NCBI GenBank assembly: GCA_020048915.1
Contig: JAIFLU010000246.1
Coordinates: forward strand, 1-34,680
DNA length: 34,680 bases
Reading direction: 5' to 3'
Source of the DNA: Bacteroidota bacterium
Lineage (GTDB): Bacteria > Bacteroidota > Bacteroidia > Bacteroidales > JAAUTT01
Part shown: positions 6,711 through 15,327 of the stretch, one piece after another
How positions within the stretch are numbered: the stretch's first letter is position 1
Layout of the letters: each line of letters starts with the position of its first letter
Notes under the pieces: generated by a model
Seen by the model: the letters and a program-made list of their open reading frames with translations, nothing else
Told to the model about the DNA's origin: nothing
Database searches by the model: none
Position numbers and translations under genes: made by a program

Positions 6711-8912
6711 TTATTTGCTTAGGGAGTTTTGTTTTAGCTTTTCTATTTCAGCCTTTATTTCAGTGAGGGTTGCTTCCAAAGCCTTGTTCTTCTCGTCAAG
6801 TTCTTTAACAGCATTAATTAGCGGAATTACAAACTCAGCATACGAAAGGTTCATGGTCTTTTCTTTATCATCATCGATCACCAGGCCACTAAATTCGATA
6901 TTCAATTCTTTAAGCGTTTGTTCCACTTCCTGGGCAATTAGGCCATCGCGACGGCGCTTATTTGTATCTTGTTTGTAATTATAGCTTACCGGTTTCAGTC
7001 GATTAATAAAATTTAATCCTAATTTATTGGTATAGACAATGTTTTCTTTAAGCCGACGATCCGAATAATTAACCCACGCTCCATAGCCACCTACCGTAAT
7101 TGCACTGGCATTGCCCAATACAATTTTATTGCTGGAAATAACATAAGCCTGATAGCCGATAGCTGTTGAATTAGAGACATTGCCTGCCACATTGGAATTA
7201 AAACCCAGAGCAGTATTATTCGAACCGGTATTATTGCCTATCATCGAATTTTTACCAATTGCAGTATTACCATTTCCCGAAGTATTTGAATTAAGTGCTT
7301 CTACCCCGCTTGCCACGTTATCGAAACCAATAGTGTTTGATTTTAGCGCATTATAGCCTGTAGCAGTGTTATCCCACCCATCATTATTTGTTAAAGCCAT
7401 ATATCCGATGGCTGTGTTTTTGTCGCCCTCCATATTGTTGGTTAATGAAAAATTACCGACTGCAACATTCCATTTTCCGGTCGTGTTCTCAAAAAGGGCA
7501 TCATATCCAAGAGCCGTGTTATTATTTCCGGTTGAATTTTTATAGAGTGCCGATGTACCTATTGCATTATTATAGCTTCCTGTTGAATTTAAGTAAAGCG
7601 ACTGATAACCTAATGCAGTATTATTATTCCCGGTAGTATTTGTATAAAGTGCATTTACACCGTTTGAAGTATTATAAGCACCTGTTGTATTTGCATAGAG
7701 GGCTTGAAAACCCAAAGCCGTATTTTTATTGCCTAATGTATTTGTAAATAATGTTTTAGAACCGATGGCAGTATTCTGAATCCCCGTATTGTTATACAAT
7801 GCAGAATCGCCAACGGCCACTGTATTCGAGCCCGTTGTATTCTTATTTAAAGTCGATATTCCAATTGCTACATTAGAATAACCAGTAGTATTTGAATTTA
7901 ATGAGTTATAGCCAAGAGCAGTATTGAGGCTCCCTGTTGTATTTGAAAATACCGATCTATAACCAATTGCTGTATTGAAACTACCGGAGCTATTATAAAA
8001 AAGAGCACTGCCGCCAGTTGCACAATTATAACTTCCAAAAGTATTTGTATAAAGAGTACCTTCTCCTATTGCAATATTATTACTTCCCGTTGTGTTATAT
8101 TGAAGACTTTGCGTGCCATAAGCGGTATTATAGTTCCCACTTATATTTGCTAAAAGTGAAAACGTACCAAAAGCAGTATTGGATTTCCCAGTAGTATTAG
8201 AGTTCAAAGCCTGGTAGCCATTTGCCGTATTTTTTATTCCTGTGGTGTTGCTCGAAAAACTTTGATAGCCTGTAGCTGTATTATAGTTTGATGCATCAAT
8301 AACTGTAGGTTTATTGGTTAAATCGTTGTAATTGCCGCTAAAAATAGCAGGCTTATTCAATAAATCGTTATAGCTCCCGCTGATGGCAACTGTTGAAAAG
8401 GTTGGTTTTCCGGTTAATGCAGTCCAGGTTCCGCTAAACAGAGTTGGTTTATCTGTTAAATCGGCATAATTCCCACTGAATAAGGCGGGTTTTCCGGTGA
8501 GGTCGGTGTAAGCTCCGCTAAAGCCATTGCCTGCTTTGGTCGCATATAGGGCATATGGTACGCTGAGCAATTGGCTGGTGCCCATAATTAAACCATCTAC
8601 AGTGGTTTTAATATAGTAAGTTTCCGTGCCCCAGTTTATAGTGGAGATTGATCCGGCAATTAGGGTTCCTTTGCCAATTTGCAAATTAATCAGGCCAAAG
8701 GTATTGGTGGTAACTGTAAATGATTCAGAATAAACAGCTGAACCTGTGGAGGACCCTTGTAATATATCTATTCTTACTACAGCAGCCGTATTGGCTTTTA
8801 TTGTTCCTGCGGCATCGCGTAATACAGCCTGATAATTGAAACTGGCAGGTGCCTGGCCGAAAAGGTTCGTTGCAATTAGTGTAAAAGCAAAAAGGGAAAG
8901 AAAATTTTTCAT
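6711..8912 (-). CDS. Tail-fibre-like surface protein with S74 autochaperone domain
   Basis: The 733-aa protein has a signal peptide (about residues 1-19), then a beta-rich N-terminal domain to about 125. Five copies of a Y-x-DLT-x-KP motif follow (about 134-203). Next come about 22 tandem 17-residue repeats of the form NTALGYxALxxNTTGxx (about 211-590), expected to form a trimeric beta-roll as in YadA-type heads. The C-terminus is a Peptidase_S74 intramolecular chaperone. Ser617 of SDRRLKENI is the expected autocleavage residue, GLIAQEVEQ follows, and a short coiled coil ends the chain. S74 domains trimerise fibres and then cut themselves off. With no phage genes nearby this is a chromosomal surface adhesin or fibre; the ligand is unknown. 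Confidence 0.88.
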   Translation of the reverse strand: MKNFLSLFAFTLIATNLFGQAPASFNYQAVLRDAAGTIKANTAAVVRIDILQGSSTGSAVYSESFTVTTNTFGLINLQIGKGTLIAGSISTINWGTETYYIKTTVDGLIMGTSQLLSVPYALYATKAGNGFSGAYTDLTGKPALFSGNYADLTDKPTLFSGTWTALTGKPTFSTVAISGSYNDLLNKPAIFSGNYNDLTNKPTVIDASNYNTATGYQSFSSNTTGIKNTANGYQALNSNTTGKSNTAFGTFSLLANISGNYNTAYGTQSLQYNTTGSNNIAIGEGTLYTNTFGSYNCATGGSALFYNSSGSFNTAIGYRSVFSNTTGSLNTALGYNSLNSNTTGYSNVAIGISTLNKNTTGSNTVAVGDSALYNNTGIQNTAIGSKTLFTNTLGNKNTALGFQALYANTTGAYNTSNGVNALYTNTTGNNNTALGYQSLYLNSTGSYNNAIGTSALYKNSTGNNNTALGYDALFENTTGKWNVAVGNFSLTNNMEGDKNTAIGYMALTNNDGWDNTATGYNALKSNTIGFDNVASGVEALNSNTSGNGNTAIGKNSMIGNNTGSNNTALGFNSNVAGNVSNSTAIGYQAYVISSNKIVLGNASAITVGGYGAWVNYSDRRLKENIVYTNKLGLNFINRLKPVSYNYKQDTNKRRRDGLIAQEVEQTLKELNIEFSGLVIDDDKEKTMNLSYAEFVIPLINAVKELDEKNKALEATLTEIKAEIEKLKQNSLSK

Positions 8913-8935
8913 GTGTCTATTTTTTGATTTTTAAA

Positions 8936-8982
8936 TTAAGGTCACATGGAACATCCTTATAGTCATACCCTTGTGTTTTGGG
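8936..8982 (-). promoter_or_regulatory. Shared envelope promoter, weak copy B (733-aa gene)
   Basis: ATACCC begins at 8965 on the plus strand and GGG ends at 8982, echoing the ATCCCC...GGGG palindrome of the other copies. Exactly 21 nt to the left is TTAAGGTC (8936-8943), compared with CAAAGGTA at copy C. The -7 match is poor, so this copy is supported mainly by identical spacing and position 23 nt upstream of the ATG. Confidence 0.35.
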
Positions 8983-9072
8983 CTTCTCTACATGGATGTT
9001 TCATGGGTTTAAGAATAATGTTTTAGTGAACCAAATAATTGTGTTTTACAAAAACTACTTAAAAATAAGCCG

Positions 9073-10782
9073 TTATAAAGGAGTATGCTCCAGTTTTACT
9101 GTATAGGTTATAACAAATATTCCAACTACAGCCGGAATAGTTTTATCAATTAACATAGACTTTTCATTAACATCCTTTTCTTTAATTTGCAATGATCTTT
9201 TGGTAAAATCGTACATTCCGGTTATTCCGGCTTGCGACATAAAAGCAGCTGAAGCCCAGGTGCTTGGGGTGTTTATTGTTTCACATTTCCCAGGTTCGGG
9301 AGCTGGATCCCAAAATGAACCGGTTTGTCTTTCATAAGGGCTGGGCATACTAAGCATAGGGTCAAATGAAATGGTAGCATCGTTTGCCGAGCAAACATCA
9401 ATCGTTAAATCAGCATCCAATTGCTGGTGGAATGGCACTAATTGTAGCCATTTGCCACCGCATTTGGCATGTTCTTCATCCTTTTCAAGGTTGCCCGAAA
9501 TAAACTCGACATTGGCAGTAGAGGTAAACCGGTTTAAATTTTCATCTAACTGAAACGTTGGTTTAAATTGAGTAAATACATCAATACTATTGTCGGTAGT
9601 AGCAAACTCGGTAATAATGGAAGCTTTGAATGTGGCGGCTTTCCGAATGGTTTCCAAATATGTATCCGAATCACAATCGGGGGCAATCATACAATAATCG
9701 CGAGTTAGAACAATTAGTTGAGGAATAACCTTAAAATTATGTTCGTTGCAAAGTTTTTTTAAGGTATTATCGCGTACTTTAGCAATGGCGTTAACTATTC
9801 CGGCTAAGAGTACCTGATGAGATTCGCCTCCCAATAGTGCATCTTGCTTGGCAATTTTTAAAACTGCACGCATAACAGGAAAATAGTAGTCGTCGATATT
9901 ACCATATTGATTCATTAGCATCTGAGCTTTTTTTACTAATCGCTCACTCATGCCCGAAGCATTTAAAGATGCATCGCAATTAGGGTCATCATTCTGATCC
10001 CTCAGTAAGCACATTCCTTTCTGGGCCGCCAATAATTTATTCAAAATACCATTCTCCGGCTGACAAATAGCATCTACAAAACCATTAATTGCACCTTCCT
10101 GAGCTCGCGAAACTGTTCCGGTGCAAGGATTTATCGGCACTTTGGGGGGTTCAATTATTGTAATGGGTTGTTTGTTAAGCGCTTTTGCTTCGGCCATTGC
10201 AGCGTCATAGTTTGCTTTACATTCGCTATATGCTTTTCTGGTATCGAAAGGCTCTCCAGCCATGGTGCCACTAAAATGGTAAACGGTTAAGGTGAATATT
10301 TTACCTGATTGATCAGCTGGCATTAAATGGAGCGTATCGTTTAATCCCGTTCCCCTAATTGAATAAAACAAGGGTTTGCCGGTTTGGCTTGTAGGGAACT
10401 CAACTGTAAGTGTTGCCGGTTCTGTAAAGTTGTAACCATCAGGTCCAAATACAACTCCAGAAATTGGTTTGCACGAAAGATCTGAAGCCCCAAATGAACT
10501 TACAGGAATCATGCTAATGGTTGTTTCAACTGAAAATGGCTGTGCAGGAATGTCAAGAGTCCATATAACATTGTTTTTGTCTGTAACGCTAAAACTTTGA
10601 GGTTCTTTTCCAATATCAACGGTTGTGGTAAGACTGTTGTCGAGCGCAAAATTTACCCGCCCGTATCCGCTTTCGGGTTGGGGGGAACCATCGCCGTTAT
10701 CTGTTTCTTTCTTGCAGGATAAAATAATGAAAGTCGCAATGATTAAGAATTTAATTCCTAATATTATTGATTTCGTTTTCAT
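9073..10782 (-). CDS. Large lipoprotein with ZU5-like N-terminal region
   Basis: The 569-aa product has a lipoprotein signal peptide with lipobox IILSC (Cys23) followed by KKE. Residues about 75-175 contain TLDIPAQPFSVETTISMI, then SGVVFGPDGYNF and PATLTVEFP, a pattern like the ZU5-type beta-sandwich modules of surface proteins. The rest holds several cysteines (NPCTGTV, KGMCLL, DPNCD, KLCNEHN, DYCMIAPDCD) that suggest disulfides. It has no catalytic motif I recognise. It has its own promoter of the shared GGGGAT-N21-TACCTTT type (10808-10853), so it can be regulated apart from the genes before it. Function unknown. Confidence 0.78.
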   Translation of the reverse strand: MKTKSIILGIKFLIIATFIILSCKKETDNGDGSPQPESGYGRVNFALDNSLTTTVDIGKEPQSFSVTDKNNVIWTLDIPAQPFSVETTISMIPVSSFGASDLSCKPISGVVFGPDGYNFTEPATLTVEFPTSQTGKPLFYSIRGTGLNDTLHLMPADQSGKIFTLTVYHFSGTMAGEPFDTRKAYSECKANYDAAMAEAKALNKQPITIIEPPKVPINPCTGTVSRAQEGAINGFVDAICQPENGILNKLLAAQKGMCLLRDQNDDPNCDASLNASGMSERLVKKAQMLMNQYGNIDDYYFPVMRAVLKIAKQDALLGGESHQVLLAGIVNAIAKVRDNTLKKLCNEHNFKVIPQLIVLTRDYCMIAPDCDSDTYLETIRKAATFKASIITEFATTDNSIDVFTQFKPTFQLDENLNRFTSTANVEFISGNLEKDEEHAKCGGKWLQLVPFHQQLDADLTIDVCSANDATISFDPMLSMPSPYERQTGSFWDPAPEPGKCETINTPSTWASAAFMSQAGITGMYDFTKRSLQIKEKDVNEKSMLIDKTIPAVVGIFVITYTVKLEHTPL

Positions 10783-10807
10783 TTGGTAGATTGTTTGGTT
10801 TTGCTTT

Positions 10808-10853
10808 CAAAGGTATGGAAGCAACCTAACCAAAATATCCCCTTTTTCAGGGG
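10808..10853 (-). promoter_or_regulatory. Shared envelope promoter, copy C (569-aa lipoprotein)
   Basis: The palindrome ATCCCC-TTTTTCA-GGGG lies at 10837-10853 on the plus strand. Exactly 21 nt to its left is CAAAGGTA (10808-10815), which on the minus strand is TACCTTTG, a perfect TAnnTTTG -7 box. In transcription direction: GGGGAT, 21 nt, TACCTTTG. The box is 25 nt upstream of the ATG at 10782. The GGGGAT element occupies the place where a -33 TTTG would normally stand. Confidence 0.7.
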
Positions 10854-10994
10854 TTTATTTTTTCTTATTAAAGTATAATTGGGGATTTAAGCTGGTGTGG
10901 AAATTGAATTATTGTAATGGAAGATGAAGAGGATAGAACAAAAATTCGAATTAGATGTTGATTTTTAATATGATAGCATTAATTTTAGTTGAAA

Positions 10995-11702
10995 TTATTT
11001 TTTCGAGTAATAATATTCATTTGAAATTGCACAATAGTTATAGCAAATGTTGCTGCGAAACGAGGAAGTGTGAAAGTGTTTCTCAATCATTTTCTTTCGT
11101 ATTTCCTTCTCTGGTTTTGTAAACCCGCAATTGTAAGCCGTGGCATAAAATTGCAACTTCTCAGTAGCCGATGTCCAGCGTATCTTTTCATATTTCTGAT
11201 CCATAATTTTCATAAATCCAATGAGGTACTGAACCTGCCAGTTCATGGAATTCAATCGGTTAACCCTGGCAATTCGTGCTTCGGGAGTAATAGAATTGTC
11301 AACGTTTTTAAAGCGCTGGGAGTAAAATCCTGAAAGGTTTTTCGCGTCACGCTCAATTAATTCGGCAAATTCGGGTTTCATCTGGAATCGTCCCACCGAA
11401 AAATTGGCATAACTTGCTCCATATTGAACATAAAGGGTAAATAAACCCTGCATTTCCAGTGCATTTTGCAAGGCCGAGAATCGGATAATTTCAGGAAATA
11501 CAATCGCTTTTGCAAAGGCAGGATCAATTCCGGATAGTCGAAGAGTGTCGGTTATCCATTGCTGCGAGGATAGATACGAATAGGCTCCAAAATATTTTTC
11601 GCCGAAAAGGATTTTGTAATTCACTTCATCTGGTTTGGAAATATCTTGCCCGGAAGATATATTAAAATATAGAAAGCTTACGAATATTAACCACTCTTTC
11701 AT
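10995..11702 (-). CDS. Secreted lytic-transglycosylase/lysozyme-like protein
   Basis: The 235-aa protein has a signal peptide (MKEWLIFVSFLYFNISSGQ). It then shows a lysozyme-superfamily pattern: VFPEIIRFSALQ with a candidate catalytic Glu71, SVGRFQMKPEF (residues 102-112) corresponding to the GxxQ(I/M)xP block of SLT-type transglycosylases, and YATAYNCGF (186-194) corresponding to the AYNxG block. These three in this order and spacing suggest cleavage of peptidoglycan in the periplasm. The family match is by motif only and activity is unproven. It starts 7 nt after the 355-aa gene and is co-transcribed with it. Confidence 0.65.
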   Translation of the reverse strand: MKEWLIFVSFLYFNISSGQDISKPDEVNYKILFGEKYFGAYSYLSSQQWITDTLRLSGIDPAFAKAIVFPEIIRFSALQNALEMQGLFTLYVQYGASYANFSVGRFQMKPEFAELIERDAKNLSGFYSQRFKNVDNSITPEARIARVNRLNSMNWQVQYLIGFMKIMDQKYEKIRWTSATEKLQFYATAYNCGFTKPEKEIRKKMIEKHFHTSSFRSNICYNYCAISNEYYYSKK

Positions 11703-11709
11703 TCCCCGA

Positions 11710-12777
11710 TTATATTTCTTTTGAAAATGACACCAGGTCTTTTTCGTTTTCGAGTGATAACCAATTTAAATATACTTTGCCGTCTTTCTCACTTGAGGAA
11801 GGTTTTAATGGGTAGTTATATGCCGAGCCATCACTAAACAGAATCTTATCGTACGATATTATTGCATAACGCTTACCGTCCTTTGATAACCAAATATTAC
11901 AGGTGCTTAAACTAATATTTTCGAATTTTTTAACCAACACACCATTAATATATAAAGTGTCATCAATAACCATTATCCAATTGTCTCCGCCGGTTTTGGT
12001 AAATGTAGGATTGTCGGTGTAAAATCCCTGCACATCAAATGGCCCGAGTTTTGGTCCGTTACTAGTGTAAACATATGCTTTGGGAGGTCCGGCCTGTTTT
12101 GCTTTTTCTTCCTGTTCTTTTGCAAACTTCAACAATTCATCCTGTGTCATTTTTGAGAAGTCCATTTTTAATAGAGCTGGATTGAAGTTTGGATTTTCCT
12201 TTACAGCAAATACATACTTTTTGCCAGTAGCACTAAAGCGAAGGTTTTCAGCATCTCCTTCGAGCGCTGTTTTTTGTCCATCGGAAGTAACCAGGTACGA
12301 TTTCATCTCTGCATCCATCGTAATAGCAACAAACCCTGATTTATCCGGCCATATTCTCATCGATTTTATGAACATATAGGGTCCAAAAGTTTTGCCGTTC
12401 AATTTTATCTGATACTGCCCTTCATCGGTCATTGCCAGATATTCCGGATCGGGAGACGTTTGCTCGGAAGAATATGCGGAGCAGGCATTATCGTTATGGG
12501 TTTCGTTACAAGCTTTAATTCCAGCTTCTTCGGTATCTTTAAACGGGCCTTTTCGCTGACCGTTTTCATATACATAAATTTTTTTGTCGGCCATGGTCAC
12601 CAAATAAACCTGATTGTCCGAAATACCTAATGGCAGGCAACTTTCTGCTTCAAGAATTTTCTCGCCTTGCTGCAATGTTACCAGTAGTTTTCGGGTAACC
12701 TTAGAGGTTGTTGTTTGGGAACTGATATTTTCAATAAATATCCCTAAAACAATCAATGGAAGAATTAAATTTTTCAT
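11710..12777 (-). CDS. Secreted protein with propeller-like repeats, unknown function
   Basis: The 355-aa product has a signal peptide (MKNLILPLIVLGIFIENISSQ). Recurrent short blocks of the type NGQRKGPF, NGKTFGPY and NGPKLGPF are spaced through the chain, together with strand-turn units such as YLVTMADKKIYVY and YAIISYDKILF. This suggests a beta-propeller or WG-like repeat fold in the periplasm. A charged helical insertion (about residues 210-235, KMTQDELLKFAKEQEEKA) interrupts it. No catalytic motif is seen. It lies between the 300-aa secreted protein (46 nt upstream) and the transglycosylase-like gene (7 nt downstream), so the three probably form one operon. Confidence 0.72.
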   Translation of the reverse strand: MKNLILPLIVLGIFIENISSQTTTSKVTRKLLVTLQQGEKILEAESCLPLGISDNQVYLVTMADKKIYVYENGQRKGPFKDTEEAGIKACNETHNDNACSAYSSEQTSPDPEYLAMTDEGQYQIKLNGKTFGPYMFIKSMRIWPDKSGFVAITMDAEMKSYLVTSDGQKTALEGDAENLRFSATGKKYVFAVKENPNFNPALLKMDFSKMTQDELLKFAKEQEEKAKQAGPPKAYVYTSNGPKLGPFDVQGFYTDNPTFTKTGGDNWIMVIDDTLYINGVLVKKFENISLSTCNIWLSKDGKRYAIISYDKILFSDGSAYNYPLKPSSSEKDGKVYLNWLSLENEKDLVSFSKEI

Positions 12778-12823
12778 AAAGACATGTTTAGATCAATAGA
12801 AAAGTTGTAAGAATATTTCAAGT

Positions 12824-13726
12824 TTATTTACCAATTTTCAATGGAACAATGCCTAAGTGAGGAGTCAATTCAATTTCCACTTCCACACGCCCTTCTCTTT
12901 CTTCGTTTCCCTCAAAATAATTGTAACGTTTGCCTGCCGCTTTGATGGTAAAACTTCCTATAGGATTGAGAAGGAAATTGTCCAGTTCTTTGTAATTTGA
13001 AACAAGAAGTTGTTCGTATATTTCCGCGCCGTCCACACCATGGTCGGCATCACTGAAAGTATATGGGATTCCAATCCCAAAAGGGCCATCGGAGGGTACC
13101 AGTTGTTCTTCAAAATCGTCCCAGTGTTGGCCGCTTCCGCTGCCATATGGGGTTTTGCCCCCATACTTCCAATCTTTGCCACCTGAAAGCCAAATCACAT
13201 AATTGGGGCTTAATGGTTGTGGTTGTCCAAATGGAGCATTATAGGGTTTTATTTCCAAACCAACCGATTCCATTTCATTTGTTCCCGATGCCTTATAGGT
13301 ATAGGTTGTTACCAACTTATTTGATTTCGTTTTCTTCGAAGTTTTTGTAACCGAAACCTCGAGAGGGAATTTTATAATGTTGGAAGCCTCTCCCTTGTCG
13401 TCATATTCCGAATAATTAGAAGAGCCTGTTAAAATTGGACAATGCATGGATGGCGAACAATCGTTCCTTGTTTTGGAATTGGCCTCGTAACGTTTAAGAC
13501 TAAAAGTAATAATCTGGCAGGTTAATTTGCTTTTAATACTCACTTCATGTGTTTCAATTTGGTTAGGTTCTTTTTTTGATGGATAATATAAGGTATTTGA
13601 ATAGTTAATTTTGATTTCAGCATCAAGCATTTCGTCATCCTCAAAAAGATTCGTTTGGGCACAAACGGCACTTGTTAAAAATCTTAAAATCAATAGTATA
13701 AAGATATGTTTAAGGTTTGTAGTCAT
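12824..13726 (-). CDS. Secreted protein of unknown function
   Basis: The 300-aa product has a signal peptide ending SAVCAQ (about residue 24) and no recognisable domain. It contains a cysteine pair in NDCSPSMHCPIL, a Gly-rich stretch GKTPYGSGSGQHWDDFEEQ and a C-terminal beta-rich segment ending ELTPHLGIVPLKIGK. The N-terminal portion alternates strands (DAEIKINYSNTLYY, HEVSIKSKLTCQII), consistent with a beta-sandwich. It is the first gene of a probable three-gene operon with the propeller-like and transglycosylase-like genes. A hairpin at 13857-13890 separates it from the OmpA gene, so it needs its own promoter; I could not place one with confidence. Confidence 0.7.
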   Translation of the reverse strand: MTTNLKHIFILLILRFLTSAVCAQTNLFEDDEMLDAEIKINYSNTLYYPSKKEPNQIETHEVSIKSKLTCQIITFSLKRYEANSKTRNDCSPSMHCPILTGSSNYSEYDDKGEASNIIKFPLEVSVTKTSKKTKSNKLVTTYTYKASGTNEMESVGLEIKPYNAPFGQPQPLSPNYVIWLSGGKDWKYGGKTPYGSGSGQHWDDFEEQLVPSDGPFGIGIPYTFSDADHGVDGAEIYEQLLVSNYKELDNFLLNPIGSFTIKAAGKRYNYFEGNEEREGRVEVEIELTPHLGIVPLKIGK

Positions 13727-13856
13727 TGCACTTTTATTAATTGGTTGTAAGAAAAAGCAAGATTATTGCGTGACATATTCTTACTAATTTTTTGGGGTTA
13801 TCCATTCAGTATCCTCTTATTGATTTTTGCTTTTATGAGTACAATTAAAATAACAA

Positions 13857-13890
13857 GGGAGAAGTTTGATGTTATTTCAAAACCTCTCCC
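13857..13890 (-). terminator. Hairpin terminator after the OmpA gene
   Basis: On the minus strand GGGAGAGGTTTTGA pairs with TCAAACTTCTCCC around a 7-nt loop (one mismatch and one bulge). It is followed by TTGTTATTTT. It starts 15 nt beyond the OmpA stop codon at 13905. Confidence 0.6.
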
Positions 13891-13904
13891 GGTGCTATTG
13901 TGAT

Positions 13905-15209
13905 TTATAATTTGATAAACTCAACCCTTCTGTTTTGTGCTTTGTTTGCCGGTGTATCGTTAGGAGCCACCGGTTTTGTTTCGCCCAAACCATCGGTTTC
14001 GATTCGCTCAGCCTTCACCCCAAACGATTTGGCAAGTTCAGCTTTAACCGAAGCGGCACGACGCTTCGATAAGTCAAGGTTCTTTGCATCATCGCCATCC
14101 GAATCGGTATGCCCCAATATTTTAACGCGAACATCCGGTACTTCATTCAATATTCCTGCAATTTCCTTAAGTGTACCATACGATTCTGGCTTCACTTTAT
14201 CAGAATTTATATCGAAATAGATACCATAAGTGACTAGTTTTCCTTCAGTCATAAGCTTATTACGAGTGTCGGGAGCCCCTGCAGCAACCCTGAAATTAGA
14301 GATCATAGGGTTACCGGATTCCCATAATTCGAATCGCATCATATTAGATTTAAAACCTGGTTTAAAGACCTTTGGTAAATCAAAAATCTTTACCTGATCG
14401 AGATATACTCGAAGTCTGGTTTTTTGCACCCAAAATGAAAGGCGATATTTTTTACCAGGTTCCATAATAGCATCGTCTTTTTCGCCGCTAATGGTGTATC
14501 CTGATTCATCATAAGCGCTATAAGTACCCCTATATCCGAAACTCATTTTAATACCACCATTTAGCCCCGGAACAGCCCCACCTTCGTTCAGGTCTTTGGG
14601 ATTCTCGGCACTGTAGAGATAAAATCCATATTCAAAGGCTGTATTATCTGGTTCATTAGGGGAAACAATAGCATCATATTCAATAGTATAATTGTCTGGC
14701 AAATTAATTCCATTATCAAGGGCAATGCAACCCGAGCCAACCATTTTAAACCAGTTACCCGGATAAAGATTGGTGGTAACTACTTCGCCCGAAGCATTTG
14801 TATTCCATAAAGCTGGAAAATCGCCAGCATTATCCTGACTAAAATCGTCGTAAAAAATAACTTTTTGACCTGGAATGAAATCATACTTCGAATAAGCTGT
14901 TAGCGATGGCTCTTGCTTTACAACTGGTTTTACACTGGCTTTTTCAGTGGTGTTATCTGTGTCCTGATCGGTTTTTTCTTCTTCTGCCGGGGTTTCTTCG
15001 TTACTCGTCTTTTCTTTTTTCTTAAATAAACTTTTTACTCCATCTTCAACAGCATCCAAACTTCTATCAATTCCTTCATCGGTTTTTTGGTCTGCCCGGT
15101 TAATGGATTTATCCTTCACTTTTCCTTTTACATCTATTTGAGCCAAGACAGGATCCGAAAGGTGAGTGGACAGAAAAACTACTGCGATAATTAATAATAA
15201 TGTTCTCAT
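13905..15209 (-). CDS. OmpA-family outer-membrane protein with LamG-like domain
   Basis: The 434-aa product has a signal peptide (MRTLLLIIAVVFLSTHLSD...AQ). A charged, low-complexity linker rich in Lys/Glu/Thr follows (about residues 25-110), then a concanavalin/LamG-like jelly-roll (about 120-305; YDDFSQDNAGDFPALWN, IEYDAIVSPNE). It ends in a C-terminal OmpA peptidoglycan-binding domain (about 325-434) with FDINSDKV, GHTDSDGDD and LSKRRAASVKAEL. The frame is open to 15320, but the added N-terminus is not signal-like and would begin at the predicted transcription start, so 15209 is chosen. It is expected to link the outer membrane to peptidoglycan. Its promoter shares the palindrome at 15357-15374 with the divergent kinase-like gene. 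Confidence 0.88.
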   Translation of the reverse strand: MRTLLLIIAVVFLSTHLSDPVLAQIDVKGKVKDKSINRADQKTDEGIDRSLDAVEDGVKSLFKKKEKTSNEETPAEEEKTDQDTDNTTEKASVKPVVKQEPSLTAYSKYDFIPGQKVIFYDDFSQDNAGDFPALWNTNASGEVVTTNLYPGNWFKMVGSGCIALDNGINLPDNYTIEYDAIVSPNEPDNTAFEYGFYLYSAENPKDLNEGGAVPGLNGGIKMSFGYRGTYSAYDESGYTISGEKDDAIMEPGKKYRLSFWVQKTRLRVYLDQVKIFDLPKVFKPGFKSNMMRFELWESGNPMISNFRVAAGAPDTRNKLMTEGKLVTYGIYFDINSDKVKPESYGTLKEIAGILNEVPDVRVKILGHTDSDGDDAKNLDLSKRRAASVKAELAKSFGVKAERIETDGLGETKPVAPNDTPANKAQNRRVEFIKL

Positions 15210-15327
15210 AGGTGTATAGTTGAATTTGAATAATTTGGTTACTTGAAAGTACAATATATTCGTTATTATTGGTGTATGGAAATTTCCAGTCATTATTTTA
15301 TAGCAATCTAACATTATCAATTTATGG

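Noticed and set aside
6711..8912. A prophage, suggested by the tail-fibre and S74 domains
   Set aside because: No capsid, portal, terminase, integrase or lysis gene is nearby; the gene has a signal peptide and T9SS neighbours.
13727..13904. A shared-type promoter for the 300-aa secreted protein, from GGGG and ATCC words near 13794-13816
   Set aside because: No -7 box lies at 21 nt from either word, and the palindrome is absent.
15210..15320. A 37-residue N-terminal extension of the OmpA protein
   Set aside because: It would bury the signal peptide and would start at the predicted transcription start of the shared promoter.
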